From positions 1,604 through 65,603 of the forward strand of contig NZ_JADOTV010000021.1 in assembly GCF_015767245.1 (NCBI RefSeq): a DNA stretch of 64,000 nt. Direction: 5' to 3'. Source of the DNA: Aureivirga sp. CE67 (GTDB lineage: Bacteria > Bacteroidota > Bacteroidia > Flavobacteriales > Flavobacteriaceae). The translations under genes were made by a program, and so were the position numbers. Shown piece after piece: positions 8,153 through 16,430 of this stretch (positions within the stretch are counted from its first letter, which is position 1; each line of letters opens with the position of its first letter). Below the pieces are notes generated by a model. The model worked only from the letters and a program-made list of their open reading frames with translations. It was not told the origin of the DNA and ran no database searches.

Positions 8153-9004
8153 TTAATATAACCTTCTAAACTTGCTTGGGGTAAATCCAGTATACTTTTT
8201 AAATGAGTTTGAAAAATAAGCAGTATTATCAAAACCACAATTTATAGCAATTTCAAAAATGGTTTCTTTTGTGGATTTCAGTTTATTTTTCGCATGTTCT
8301 AATCGTATTATTGTCAAATAATCAAGAGGAGTATTTTTATTAATTTCTCTAAATAACCTATGTAAATAGTATTTACTAATTCCAATATCTTTACTAATAA
8401 TATCAAGAGTTATTTTTTCTTTAAAATTATCATTTAAATACTCTTTTGCATCCATGATTAATTTATATAATTCTCTCTTGGTATCATGTTTTATTATTTT
8501 CAAATTAGAAAAATTAGTATCAATCGAAATTTGCTCTTGAACTATTAATTCAGAGATTTTAATAAATAAATCATCTATTTGTTGTATCAAAGCTATTTGA
8601 TTGTTTTCATATAAATAAGCAATTTCTTTAAGTAAAAAATAAATATTTTGATTCGAGTTTTTTTGTAGTATTTCTAGAAATTTAATAGATTTCTTTTCAT
8701 TGGTTTGAAAATGAAAAATATCATCAATTAACTTTAAAGACAAAAACAAAGAAATTCCTTTAGTATCTTTTTTTGCTTCTGTCGTTATTAAACTATCATT
8801 ATTTAAAATAAGATATTGATTCTTCTCAACTTTTATATCACGGTTATCATAATTATAATTTTTCAATCCATCAATAACAAACTTTATTGTATAAGTTGAT
8901 TTATATGATATAGATATATCTTCAGAATGGTTAGAATATAAAAGTTTATTTTCTAGTTGATCTGAAAATTTAGGCAAAGACGTTATTTCTTCAAGTTTTA
9001 TCAT
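8153..9004 (-). CDS. AraC family transcriptional regulator
   Basis: A 283-residue regulator. The C-terminal ~100 residues hold the double HTH: ISKDIGISKYYLHRLFRE and the second helix region FDNTAYFSNSFKKYTGFTPS with the family-typical F-x-N/D..YFS..FKK..G.TP signature. The N-terminal ~170 residues are a divergent effector or dimerisation region without recognisable motifs. It sits alone, with a -7 box at 9021-9028. Targets are not evident; the metallophosphoesterase pair just downstream is one candidate. Confidence 0.9.
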   Translation of the reverse strand: MIKLEEITSLPKFSDQLENKLLYSNHSEDISISYKSTYTIKFVIDGLKNYNYDNRDIKVEKNQYLILNNDSLITTEAKKDTKGISLFLSLKLIDDIFHFQTNEKKSIKFLEILQKNSNQNIYFLLKEIAYLYENNQIALIQQIDDLFIKISELIVQEQISIDTNFSNLKIIKHDTKRELYKLIMDAKEYLNDNFKEKITLDIISKDIGISKYYLHRLFREINKNTPLDYLTIIRLEHAKNKLKSTKETIFEIAINCGFDNTAYFSNSFKKYTGFTPSKFRRLY

Positions 9005-9020
9005 ACCATAATATTTTTTA

Positions 9021-9028
9021 CAAACCTA
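9021..9028 (-). promoter_or_regulatory. TAGGTTTG -7 box
   Basis: On the minus strand TAGGTTTG matches the Bacteroidota TANNTTTG -7 element and lies 16 bp before the AraC start codon at 9004. A TTG candidate lies 24 bp upstream, slightly beyond the usual spacing. Confidence 0.5.
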
Positions 9029-9083
9029 ATTAACAGATACAATAAAGTTTCACAAAAATCAACTCTATTTTATTTAGGTTCCC

Positions 9084-9302
9084 CTACTCCCCATCACCAA
9101 GAACCTCTTTCACACGACCTACTTCTCCAGTTTCCAATCGAACTTTAATTCCATGTGGATGTTGTGGTGATTTTGTAAGAATTCGCTCTACAAAACCTTC
9201 AGTAAGTTCTCCTGTTCGCTGATCTTGTTTCTGAACTATAGAAACCTCATATCCTTCTTTGATATTTTTTCGCAGCTTCCCACTTCTATTTTGATTTTCC
9301 AT
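9084..9302 (-). CDS. YwbE family protein
   Basis: A 72-residue protein of the YwbE family. The hallmark segment SIVQKQDQRTGELTEG and the closing HPHGIKVRLETGEVGRVK are present and the length fits. I start it at the ATG at 9302 (MENQNRSG...) rather than 9344, because the extra 14 residues have no family counterpart. The family is small, basic and of unknown function; the fold suggests an SH3-like or nucleic-acid-binding barrel, which is inference. Confidence 0.9.
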   Translation of the reverse strand: MENQNRSGKLRKNIKEGYEVSIVQKQDQRTGELTEGFVERILTKSPQHPHGIKVRLETGEVGRVKEVLGDGE

Positions 9303-9411
9303 TTTTTTCTGTTTTATTTCTTTACAAAAATAGGGCTTATTCAAGAGTAAAATACAATAAAGAGCTCATTTAAATTTTGATAAAAACAAACAAGCTCTCC
9401 TAAAATTTTTA

Positions 9412-10032
9412 TTACCAATATTCCGTAATCCTAAAAATTTTACCATCACGAAATTCAAAATGTGTCATTTGTGGCTCTCCATCTTTTATCCTTCCTTCTT
9501 TATTAAGAACATAACTCCTTTGAACAGTAACAGCGTTTAGACCAATTATTTTATTCAAAATTTTCACATCAGATTCTTCACCAGTATAACCTCCATTTTC
9601 TAGATTTCTCACATAACCTTTATATAAATCTTCTCTTGTATAAACTCCTCCGTATTGTGGATGTATATAAGTAAAATCATCTGTAAAAAGTTCGAAAACT
9701 GCATTTACATCTTCAATTTTTGAATCTGCTTGAAAAACTTTAATATTTAAGAGCCTGTTTAAAATTGTATCAGAATTTATTTTATAGCTTATTAAATTAC
9801 TATTTTGACGGCTTTTTTGGAGTGCATAGCATCGCTATGGACGATTAAAAAAGACAAAAAAGAGCTTTTTAAGAAGCATATAAATTTTTTTGATATAAAT
9901 TTAAACAGGCTCTAAATCATAATATTTTTCAACCATTGTATTCAATGAATCTTTATGTTCTTGTGTGGTATTCTGAGCCACAGCTTGATTCATTGTCCAT
10001 AAAATCAAAAAAGTTGTAATTATAAATCTCAT
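9412..10032 (-). pseudogene. NTF2/SnoaL-like secreted protein gene split by a MITE-like element
   Basis: The reading frame starts at the ATG at 10032 with a signal peptide (MRFIITTFLILWTMNQAVAQ) and runs about 40 codons to the element at 9913, where a stop appears after GAGCCTGTT. Beyond the element the frame resumes with NIKVFQADSKIEDVNAVFELF, a SnoaL/NTF2-like domain, and ends EYW at 9412. Removing the 162-bp element plus one 3-bp duplication leaves 456 bp, an uninterrupted 151-codon ORF. The gene is therefore inactivated by a recent insertion. Downstream fragments could still be translated from an internal ATG, but the signal peptide would be lost. Confidence 0.85.
9751..9912. mobile_element. 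MITE-like element (162 bp) with TAA target duplication
   Basis: The ends are inverted repeats beginning GAGCCTGTTTAAA: 13 bp perfect, 20 of 22 bp matching overall. TAA flanks both sides (9748-9750, 9913-9915). Inside is a small palindrome around CATAGCATCGCTATG and no transposase. Ends starting GAG with a TNA duplication fit what is described for the IS1031-type branch of the IS5 family, so it may be an internally deleted derivative moved in trans; that assignment is inference. Confidence 0.85.
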
Positions 10033-10038
10033 ATATTT

Positions 10039-11004
10039 TTATTTTTTAGAATTAGTCAATCCATCTGGGAAAACAGCATCAAATTTTTTCTTACTCTCTC
10101 CTTTCAAATATTTTTCAGCTAATGGAATTAATGCATCCGGCCCCATTTTAATCCAAGGAATTAAATTTCGATCATCTCCCTTAGCTTCCATAGCAAGCCA
10201 AACTCCTACTGGCAAAGCTCCCCATTTTTTCTTCATCGGACCTCTAGAAAGATTTCTTCGAAGTTTCCATTTCTCTTCTTCTGTCAAATTTTCTGAAGTT
10301 TCAATTGTGGTAATTCGCTCTGCAAAAATCGGATAAAGTGTTTCAAATGTTTTATCTGCCACAGTTGATAAAGAATCTCCTTCAGGAAACCATTTATCCG
10401 ACATCGAACGATACATTCCTAAACCTTCAAACATACATTGCCAATAAATTGTGTCTTGATATGTTTCTAATTTTTGTCCTGTCTGTTTTGCCCATTCATT
10501 GGATAATAAATGTGTGTATTCGTGGGCAAAAAATCGATCAATTCTTTCTTTGTTTTTTGCAGTTTTCGCAGAACCATATTCTCTTACAAGTGCAGTAAGA
10601 TTCAAACAAACTGTATTATAGCCAATCGTAAAAGCATCATCATAGCCTTGATACCCTAAAAAAACATTGGTTGTATCATTTATATAAATAGTTTCAAAAG
10701 GAACTTTTAGCGAATCTTTCATCTGATTCCATTTAGAAGATTTAGAATCTATCAATTTATACCATTCTTTTTCTTCTTCACTTAAAGCTATTTTATTTTT
10801 AGATAAGGAATCTATAAATTCTTCACTATGTCTTCCTTTTAGAGCATTTTTCCAATCTGAAGTGATTTTATCATCTTTAACACATAGCTTAATTTTAGTT
10901 ACATAATCATTTTTCTCTTTACTATTATTTGTAGTCGATTTTTTAGCATTTGTACAACTTATCAATAACAGTAGAAGTGAAAATACTTTGAGGTTAGTCT
11001 TCAT
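10039..11004 (-). CDS. Lipoprotein with zincin-like HExxH motif
   Basis: A 321-residue lipoprotein: signal peptide with lipobox cysteine at C17 (LLLISC). HEYTH (161-165) is a gluzincin-like zinc motif, and an FEGLG segment about 28 residues later offers a glutamate as third ligand. It resembles Bacteroidota lipoproteins of the DUF2268-like putative Zn-protease type, but I cannot place it firmly. It would sit in the periplasm or outer membrane. Its stop lies 7 bp from the start of the split NTF2-like gene, so the two were probably co-transcribed. Confidence 0.7.
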   Translation of the reverse strand: MKTNLKVFSLLLLLISCTNAKKSTTNNSKEKNDYVTKIKLCVKDDKITSDWKNALKGRHSEEFIDSLSKNKIALSEEEKEWYKLIDSKSSKWNQMKDSLKVPFETIYINDTTNVFLGYQGYDDAFTIGYNTVCLNLTALVREYGSAKTAKNKERIDRFFAHEYTHLLSNEWAKQTGQKLETYQDTIYWQCMFEGLGMYRSMSDKWFPEGDSLSTVADKTFETLYPIFAERITTIETSENLTEEEKWKLRRNLSRGPMKKKWGALPVGVWLAMEAKGDDRNLIPWIKMGPDALIPLAEKYLKGESKKKFDAVFPDGLTNSKK

Positions 11005-11084
11005 TTTTTTTGTTTTATTAATTTAATAAAATAAAGACTGATTAATTAAACGATTGTGACACTATCACTTATAATCTAAATAAA

Positions 11085-11110
11085 AAAAGCACCACAAAAA
11101 GTGATGCTTG
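11085..11110 (-). terminator. Terminator after the thioredoxin gene
   Basis: On the minus strand AAGCATCAC pairs with GTGGTGCTT (one mismatch) around a T-rich loop, followed by a run of T. It is placed just 3' of the gene ending at 11139. Confidence 0.7.
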
Positions 11111-11138
11111 ATTTTAAGTTTAAATATATCTTTAAAAA

Positions 11139-11870
11139 CTATAATTTATCAATAATTTGTTTGATTAAATCTAAAGTAGTTTTCGTGTCTTTTTGATTTT
11201 CTTCTGCTAAGATCAATGCTTCTTTGGCTTTCTTTAAAGCTTCATTGTATTTATTCAACTTAAATAAAAGTGCTGCATATGTTTTTACATTGATATAATT
11301 TTTCTCTAACCCAATTGATTTCTCAATGATTAAAATCGCTTGTTTCAGTGTTTTTTTATCCTCGTGTTTTTCATAAGCATGATTGGCAATTTTATACAAA
11401 TCTCCCCAATTACTATTCTTACTAATAATTTCTAAATTAAATTCATCTTTCGCATCATGATTTTCTGGAGTAAATTCCATTCCTTCCACAACAACGACCA
11501 TATCTTTATAATTATCAATATGTGCTTTAAATTCTTCTTTAGTCATCGAACCATTTACCATACCTAAAGATTCTCCATTTTTAAGAAAAATATAAGTTGG
11601 TACAGAAGAAATCCCGATATAATCATCCGTTGTATTTTGATCTACGTCCATTTTATAAAAAGTAACCTCTCCTTTTAGTTCTGAGTTTAACTCTTCTAAA
11701 ATTGGATCCATCATTTTACATGGTCCACACCAAGTAGCATAAAAATCTAAAACTATCAGTTTATCATTTTTCACCAAAAGTTTTTCGTCCAATTCAGCAT
11801 CTGTTATCTCAGTTTGTGCAAACACTGAGAAGTTTAAAAGACCTAACGCTAATAATAGTATTTTTTTCAT
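11139..11870 (-). CDS. Secreted thioredoxin with TPR-like C-terminus
   Basis: A 243-residue protein. Residues 1-19 form a signal peptide ending VFAQ. A thioredoxin domain follows with the active site WCGPC (C48, C51) in DFYATWCGPCKMMDP and the cis-proline loop SVPTYIF. After about residue 120 the protein is helical, with TPR-like pairs (YEKHEDKKTLKQAILIIEK). It should act as a periplasmic disulfide oxidoreductase; the partner is unknown. A matching promoter (11894-11922) and terminator show it is transcribed alone. Confidence 0.9.
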   Translation of the reverse strand: MKKILLLALGLLNFSVFAQTEITDAELDEKLLVKNDKLIVLDFYATWCGPCKMMDPILEELNSELKGEVTFYKMDVDQNTTDDYIGISSVPTYIFLKNGESLGMVNGSMTKEEFKAHIDNYKDMVVVVEGMEFTPENHDAKDEFNLEIISKNSNWGDLYKIANHAYEKHEDKKTLKQAILIIEKSIGLEKNYINVKTYAALLFKLNKYNEALKKAKEALILAEENQKDTKTTLDLIKQIIDKL

Positions 11871-11893
11871 TTTCTAGTTTTATTAAATTTTGT

Positions 11894-11922
11894 CAAAAAT
11901 ATATTTTTTTAAAGAAAATCAA
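11894..11922 (-). promoter_or_regulatory. Flavobacterial-type promoter of the thioredoxin gene
   Basis: On the minus strand TTG (11922-11920) and TATTTTTG (11901-11894) are separated by 18 bp, matching TTG/TANNTTTG. The start codon follows 23 bp after the -7 box. Confidence 0.65.
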
Positions 11923-12047
11923 TAGCTAGTAACCGTTGTATTTCTGTTTTTTTAAAACCTTGCTAAGAGTGATTTTTCATATAATTCTTTTATTTTGTTA
12001 AAACTGTATAAATATAGAATTATATGTTAAAACTTCTACAAAACAAA

Positions 12048-12074
12048 AAAGCAAAAGAACAATTCTTTTGCTTT
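12048..12074 (-). terminator. Terminator after the ketopantoate reductase gene
   Basis: AAAGCAAAAGAA (12048-12059) pairs perfectly with TTCTTTTGCTTT (12063-12074); on the minus strand it is followed by a T-rich run. Confidence 0.85.
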
Positions 12075-12097
12075 CATCATTTATATGTTTTTAAACT

Positions 12098-13024
12098 TTA
12101 TTTCATTCCTCTTGCCTTAAACTCTCTTGGTAAATTTACATAGTAAATTATATCATTTACAGGAGTTGGTACATTGTGTTCTTTTCCAAGTTTCACAACC
12201 ATTCCGTTTAGATAATCTATCTCAGAATGCTTTCCATTCCAAAGATCTCTACAGGTAGAAGTTGCTCCTTCGTATGGGAAATTATCAATCGTTTCCATGA
12301 TTTTATCTGCAAAGGCAACATCTAATTTTCCGTTTACTTTCTGACTAACTTCGCAAATTTCTACTAAAGAATCTCTCAATAATGCTCTAGTTTCTGGTAC
12401 TTCCCTCACTCTACCAAAACTTGTATCAGAAATACTGATTAATCCTCCCGTACAAATCAAAACAAATTTCTCCCAAAGTTTTTTCTCAATATCATCTGTC
12501 ATCAAAGTAGGAATTCTCGCACTTGTCAATACATTCTCGATATGTTTCAATCTTGGTGTAAATTCTTGATTATACTCTCCAATTGTAATCATTGGTTTAT
12601 CTCCAAAATGATTAATTACACCTGGTTCTTCTATTTTACTTAAAATTTTACAAGATCCTTGAATGATATTTTTCTTCGGAATTCTAGACTGCATTTCTTC
12701 GGCTATAGAAATTCCATTTTGCAACGGAACCACCACCGTATCGTCTTTCATAATTGCGGCAATTGCAGGAAGTGTATCTTTTACTTGCCAAGTTTTTGTG
12801 GTATGTATGATTAAATCTGGTTTTTCAATAGAATAAATATCATCTGTTGCTGTAACTTCATTTAATTTAAAGTTTCCCAACGTACTTTTCACTTCCAAAC
12901 CATTTGTTTGCATTGCTCTCAGATGATTTCCTCTTGCAACAAAAGTTACATCATTTCCATCTTTTGCCAACATTGCACCAAAATATCCTCCGATAGCTCC
13001 CGCTCCTATTATTACTACTTTCAT
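12098..13024 (-). CDS. panE: Ketopantoate reductase family protein (PanE/ApbA)
   Basis: A 308-residue protein of the 2-dehydropantoate 2-reductase family, which reduces ketopantoate to pantoate with NADPH in pantothenate and CoA synthesis. The N-terminal Rossmann motif is GAGAIGGYFG. A conserved central part VPLQNGI and the C-terminal helical domain (KLWEKFVLICTGG, AT/ST near SEIDYLNGMVV) fit the family. Length is normal. No other pantothenate gene is adjacent, so the true substrate could be another 2-oxo acid; the symbol is tentative. Confidence 0.82.
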   Translation of the reverse strand: MKVVIIGAGAIGGYFGAMLAKDGNDVTFVARGNHLRAMQTNGLEVKSTLGNFKLNEVTATDDIYSIEKPDLIIHTTKTWQVKDTLPAIAAIMKDDTVVVPLQNGISIAEEMQSRIPKKNIIQGSCKILSKIEEPGVINHFGDKPMITIGEYNQEFTPRLKHIENVLTSARIPTLMTDDIEKKLWEKFVLICTGGLISISDTSFGRVREVPETRALLRDSLVEICEVSQKVNGKLDVAFADKIMETIDNFPYEGATSTCRDLWNGKHSEIDYLNGMVVKLGKEHNVPTPVNDIIYYVNLPREFKARGMK

Positions 13025-13094
13025 CCTATTTTATTTTGTTATTCTTATAAAGATACTGAATTATTACCTGTTATTTTATACTATTTTCTAGGTT

Positions 13095-13712
13095 TTATTT
13101 TAATGAAAAAGCAATTTTCACTCCTTGTATAAACATATCTGTTCCGATAATAGAAAGAATCAATCCCATAATTTTTCCTATTACGATAATCAGATTATTT
13201 CCAAAAAAACGAATTATTTTACTACTCAACAAAAAAGAAATATAAGTCAACAACATCATAAAACCGAAAATCAAAGTCAGAATAGCGATTTTTATATAAC
13301 TCACATCTGCAACAAAATTCATTGCTGTAACGATAGTTCCAGGTCCTGCTAAAATGGGAATTGCCAAAGGAGAAATCGCAAGAGAATCATCAATTTTAAA
13401 ATTCGTCTGATGTTGTGTTTTCAAAGGTTTTGATTGCAACATTTCAAAACCAACATAGAAAAGTAAAATTCCTCCTGTGATTTTAAAGGCTGGAATTGTA
13501 ATACCGAAAAGCTGAAAAATATATTTACCCAAAACAATAAAACACACCACTATAACAAAAGCAATTAGACATGCTTTTCTTGCTATTTTCTTTTTATTTT
13601 CTTCGGTTTCTTCTTCTACCAATCCAGCAAAAATTGGTGTATTTGCAATCGGATTCATCACTGCGAAAAAACTTGTCAGAATACTTAACCCAAACGTGAA
13701 TAATTCATTCAT
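13095..13712 (-). CDS. MarC family integral membrane protein
   Basis: A 205-residue protein with six hydrophobic segments and the MarC family pattern: FFAVMNPIANTPIF at the start, AFKITGGILLFYVGFEML in the middle, and ISPLAIPILAGPGTIVTAM. MarC proteins are inner-membrane proteins once linked to antibiotic resistance; a transport substrate is not established. Its stop is 70 bp upstream of the ketopantoate reductase start, so the pair may share transcription. Confidence 0.9.
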   Translation of the reverse strand: MNELFTFGLSILTSFFAVMNPIANTPIFAGLVEEETEENKKKIARKACLIAFVIVVCFIVLGKYIFQLFGITIPAFKITGGILLFYVGFEMLQSKPLKTQHQTNFKIDDSLAISPLAIPILAGPGTIVTAMNFVADVSYIKIAILTLIFGFMMLLTYISFLLSSKIIRFFGNNLIIVIGKIMGLILSIIGTDMFIQGVKIAFSLK

Positions 13713-13839
13713 TTAAAAAAATATTAAGGCTTCTTTTAAAAATAATTCTTTTATCTCTAAATATTTTCAAACAAAATCTTAAAAATTGATGTAACAAAAA
13801 TATTACTAGGTCGTTATGAATAACGAAAACCACTATTCT

Positions 13840-16335
13840 ATGAAAAATTTAATTGCTATTCTAGTTCTTTTATTTTCGTTTCAATTATCTGCTCAAATTA
13901 CAGGAATTGTAACAAATAAAAACAATGAACCTTTACCTTATGTAAATATTTATACTGCAGATGAAAAGTATGGAACAACCACTACAGACGAAGGTTATTT
14001 CAATTTAAATATTCCAGAAAACAGAGATTACACTTTAGTTTTTCAATTTATTGGTTTTAAAAAACAAGAAATCAAAATTTCAAAAAACGAACTTCCTATT
14101 AAACTAAAAGTAAAAATGGAAGAACAGAATGTTTCTTTGAAAGAGGTTGTTATTAACTCTAAAGAGAATCCTGCAATACGAATTATTAAAAATGCGATAA
14201 AAAACAGAAAGAAAAACTCGAAAAAAATTAAAAAATATACACTAGAATATTATTCTAAAAGTGTTTTTAGATTAAATTCTCTTCCTCTTAGTTTTTTAGA
14301 AAAACCCGAAGATTCTACAAGATTTCATAAAACTATGGATAGTATCGGTCTTGGTTTAGGAATTATTTATTTATCTGAAACTGTTTCGGATGTTTCTTAT
14401 CAGGCTCCAGGAAAAATAAAAGAAGTCATGAAAGCCACAAAAGTTAGTGGTGATAATAAAGGAATTAGTTTTAATAGAGCTTCCGTAAAACAATTTAATT
14501 TTTATAAAAATAGTGTTGAAATCATGAAACCTATTATCTCGCCAATTGCTTCCAATGCTTTTGCGAATTATAAATACAAATTAGCTGGAACTTTCTATGA
14601 TAAAGATGGTTTTTTGGTAAATAAAATTGAAGTAATTCCGAGAAGAAAAAATGATCCGGTTTTCTTTGGATATATTTATATTTTAGAAGATTCTTGGAGT
14701 ATTTATGGGGTAGATTTAAATGTTACTGGAAAAAGTATTCAGATGGAATTTGCAGATTTGGTAAACATTAAACAGAACTTCAGTTTTAATGAGAAAGAAA
14801 ATCATTGGATACGAAAATCTTCTTTTATCAACTTTGATTTTTCTTACATCGGAATAAAATTCGACGCGAAGATTTCAGAAGCTTTTAAAAACTATGATTT
14901 TAATCCAAATTTTGACAAAAAAACATTTACAAATGAAGTTTTTCGTGTAGAAGAAACTGCCTTAGACAAAGATTCTACTTATTGGAAAAACAATCGACAG
15001 ATTGCTTTAGAACAAGAACAAATAGAGGATTATCGAAAAAAAGATAGTATTCAAAAACTTAAAAGCTCCAAAAAATATATTGATTCTTTAGATAGAGAAA
15101 ATAATAAATTGACTATGATGAAGGCATATATGGGCTATACTTATCAGAATACACCAAAAAACTGGAAATTACAGGTCGATGGTCTTCTTGTAGGTTCTTC
15201 ATTTAATACAGTGCAAGGTTTTAATCTTACTACTGGTTTAACTTATAAAAAATTAAATCCTGAAGAAGATACTTATTACAAAATTGGAGGAAAAGTAATG
15301 CAAGATTTTTCAGGAGGAAGAACTCGTTTTCGAGGAAATTTCACTAAAAAATTTAAAAGTCTTGCCAACAGCAAACTTACTTTGGAAGGAGGAAATACGG
15401 TAACTCAATTTAATCAAGAACAACCTATTCTTCCTGGTCTAAATAGTATTTACTCTGTTTATTTTAAAAGAAATTATCTAAAAATCTATGATAATACTTT
15501 TGCTAAAATCAAATATTCTGGGGAACTTTTTAATGGTTTAAATATCAAATCTTCGCTACTTTATACAAGAAGAAAACAACTTTTTAATACTTCTTCTTTA
15601 AATTGGTCAAAAAGCGATCGAAAATATACTTCTAATAATCCTTGGGCTCCGGGTGATTTCACTTCTACGCTTTTTGATACGAATAGTATTTTTAAATTCA
15701 ATACGGAATTCACTATCAATTTTGGTCAGAAATACATGATGTATCCAAACAAAAAAGTAAATCTTCCAACAAAATTTCCAGTACTTAAAGTTGGATATGA
15801 AAAAGGATTTGGAGCATCTAAAAAAGAGTATGAATATGATAAAATATTTACTTCTTTAAACCAAACAATTCTACTTGGAAACAAAGGGAAATTTAAATAC
15901 GAAGCGAGAGCTGGAAAATTCTTTAACGCAGAAAATATTTCTGTTTTAGATTATCAATATTTCAACGGAAACGAAACAATTTTCTCTCAAAAAACTCGAC
16001 TTTTCAATAGTTTTAATTTACTTCCATACTATGATTTTATTTCAAATTCGGAGTATGCAAGTATTCATGTTCGCCATGATTTTAAATCTTATATTCTTGG
16101 AAAAATTCCTTTGATTAATAAATTAAATTTCAACCTTGTTGTTGGTGGAGATGTTCTTTTTACCAAAGAAAATAAACCTTACGCAGAATACTCTATTGGA
16201 CTTAGCAATGTTGGAATAGGTATTTTTAGAGTTTTTACAGTTGATTATTCTCGTTCATTTTTCAATGGACAAACACGTGATAAATTCTTAGTTGGACTTA
16301 GTATCGATTTAAATTCATATTTAACTAAAGAATAA
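13840..16335 (+). CDS. CarboxypepD_reg-like/DUF5686 outer-membrane protein, paralogue 1
   Basis: About 831 residues from the ATG at 13840, which begins a clear signal peptide (MKNLIAILVLLFSFQLSAQ); the in-frame ATG at 13816 would add eight polar residues. A CarboxypepD_reg-like beta-sandwich follows (ITGIVTNKNNEPLPYVNIYT), then the DUF5686 region (SKENPAIRIIKNAIKNR) and a long C-terminal part rich in aromatic beta-strands, probably an outer-membrane barrel. The function is unknown; resemblance to TonB-linked receptors is limited to the N-terminal domain. The gene 95 bp downstream is a close paralogue. Confidence 0.88.
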   Translation: MKNLIAILVLLFSFQLSAQITGIVTNKNNEPLPYVNIYTADEKYGTTTTDEGYFNLNIPENRDYTLVFQFIGFKKQEIKISKNELPIKLKVKMEEQNVSLKEVVINSKENPAIRIIKNAIKNRKKNSKKIKKYTLEYYSKSVFRLNSLPLSFLEKPEDSTRFHKTMDSIGLGLGIIYLSETVSDVSYQAPGKIKEVMKATKVSGDNKGISFNRASVKQFNFYKNSVEIMKPIISPIASNAFANYKYKLAGTFYDKDGFLVNKIEVIPRRKNDPVFFGYIYILEDSWSIYGVDLNVTGKSIQMEFADLVNIKQNFSFNEKENHWIRKSSFINFDFSYIGIKFDAKISEAFKNYDFNPNFDKKTFTNEVFRVEETALDKDSTYWKNNRQIALEQEQIEDYRKKDSIQKLKSSKKYIDSLDRENNKLTMMKAYMGYTYQNTPKNWKLQVDGLLVGSSFNTVQGFNLTTGLTYKKLNPEEDTYYKIGGKVMQDFSGGRTRFRGNFTKKFKSLANSKLTLEGGNTVTQFNQEQPILPGLNSIYSVYFKRNYLKIYDNTFAKIKYSGELFNGLNIKSSLLYTRRKQLFNTSSLNWSKSDRKYTSNNPWAPGDFTSTLFDTNSIFKFNTEFTINFGQKYMMYPNKKVNLPTKFPVLKVGYEKGFGASKKEYEYDKIFTSLNQTILLGNKGKFKYEARAGKFFNAENISVLDYQYFNGNETIFSQKTRLFNSFNLLPYYDFISNSEYASIHVRHDFKSYILGKIPLINKLNFNLVVGGDVLFTKENKPYAEYSIGLSNVGIGIFRVFTVDYSRSFFNGQTRDKFLVGLSIDLNSYLTKE

Positions 16336-16430
16336 TTTTTTATGTTAATTATTTTATAAATAGGTATATTTCTTGCTTTTAAATCGAAAAATTATCATTT
16401 TTTTACATCTCTAAATTTTCAAATTAGATT

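Noticed and set aside
9412-9612. 66-residue ORF as a gene of its own
   Set aside because: The frame continues upstream without a stop to the element boundary at 9751; it is only the 3' part of the split gene.
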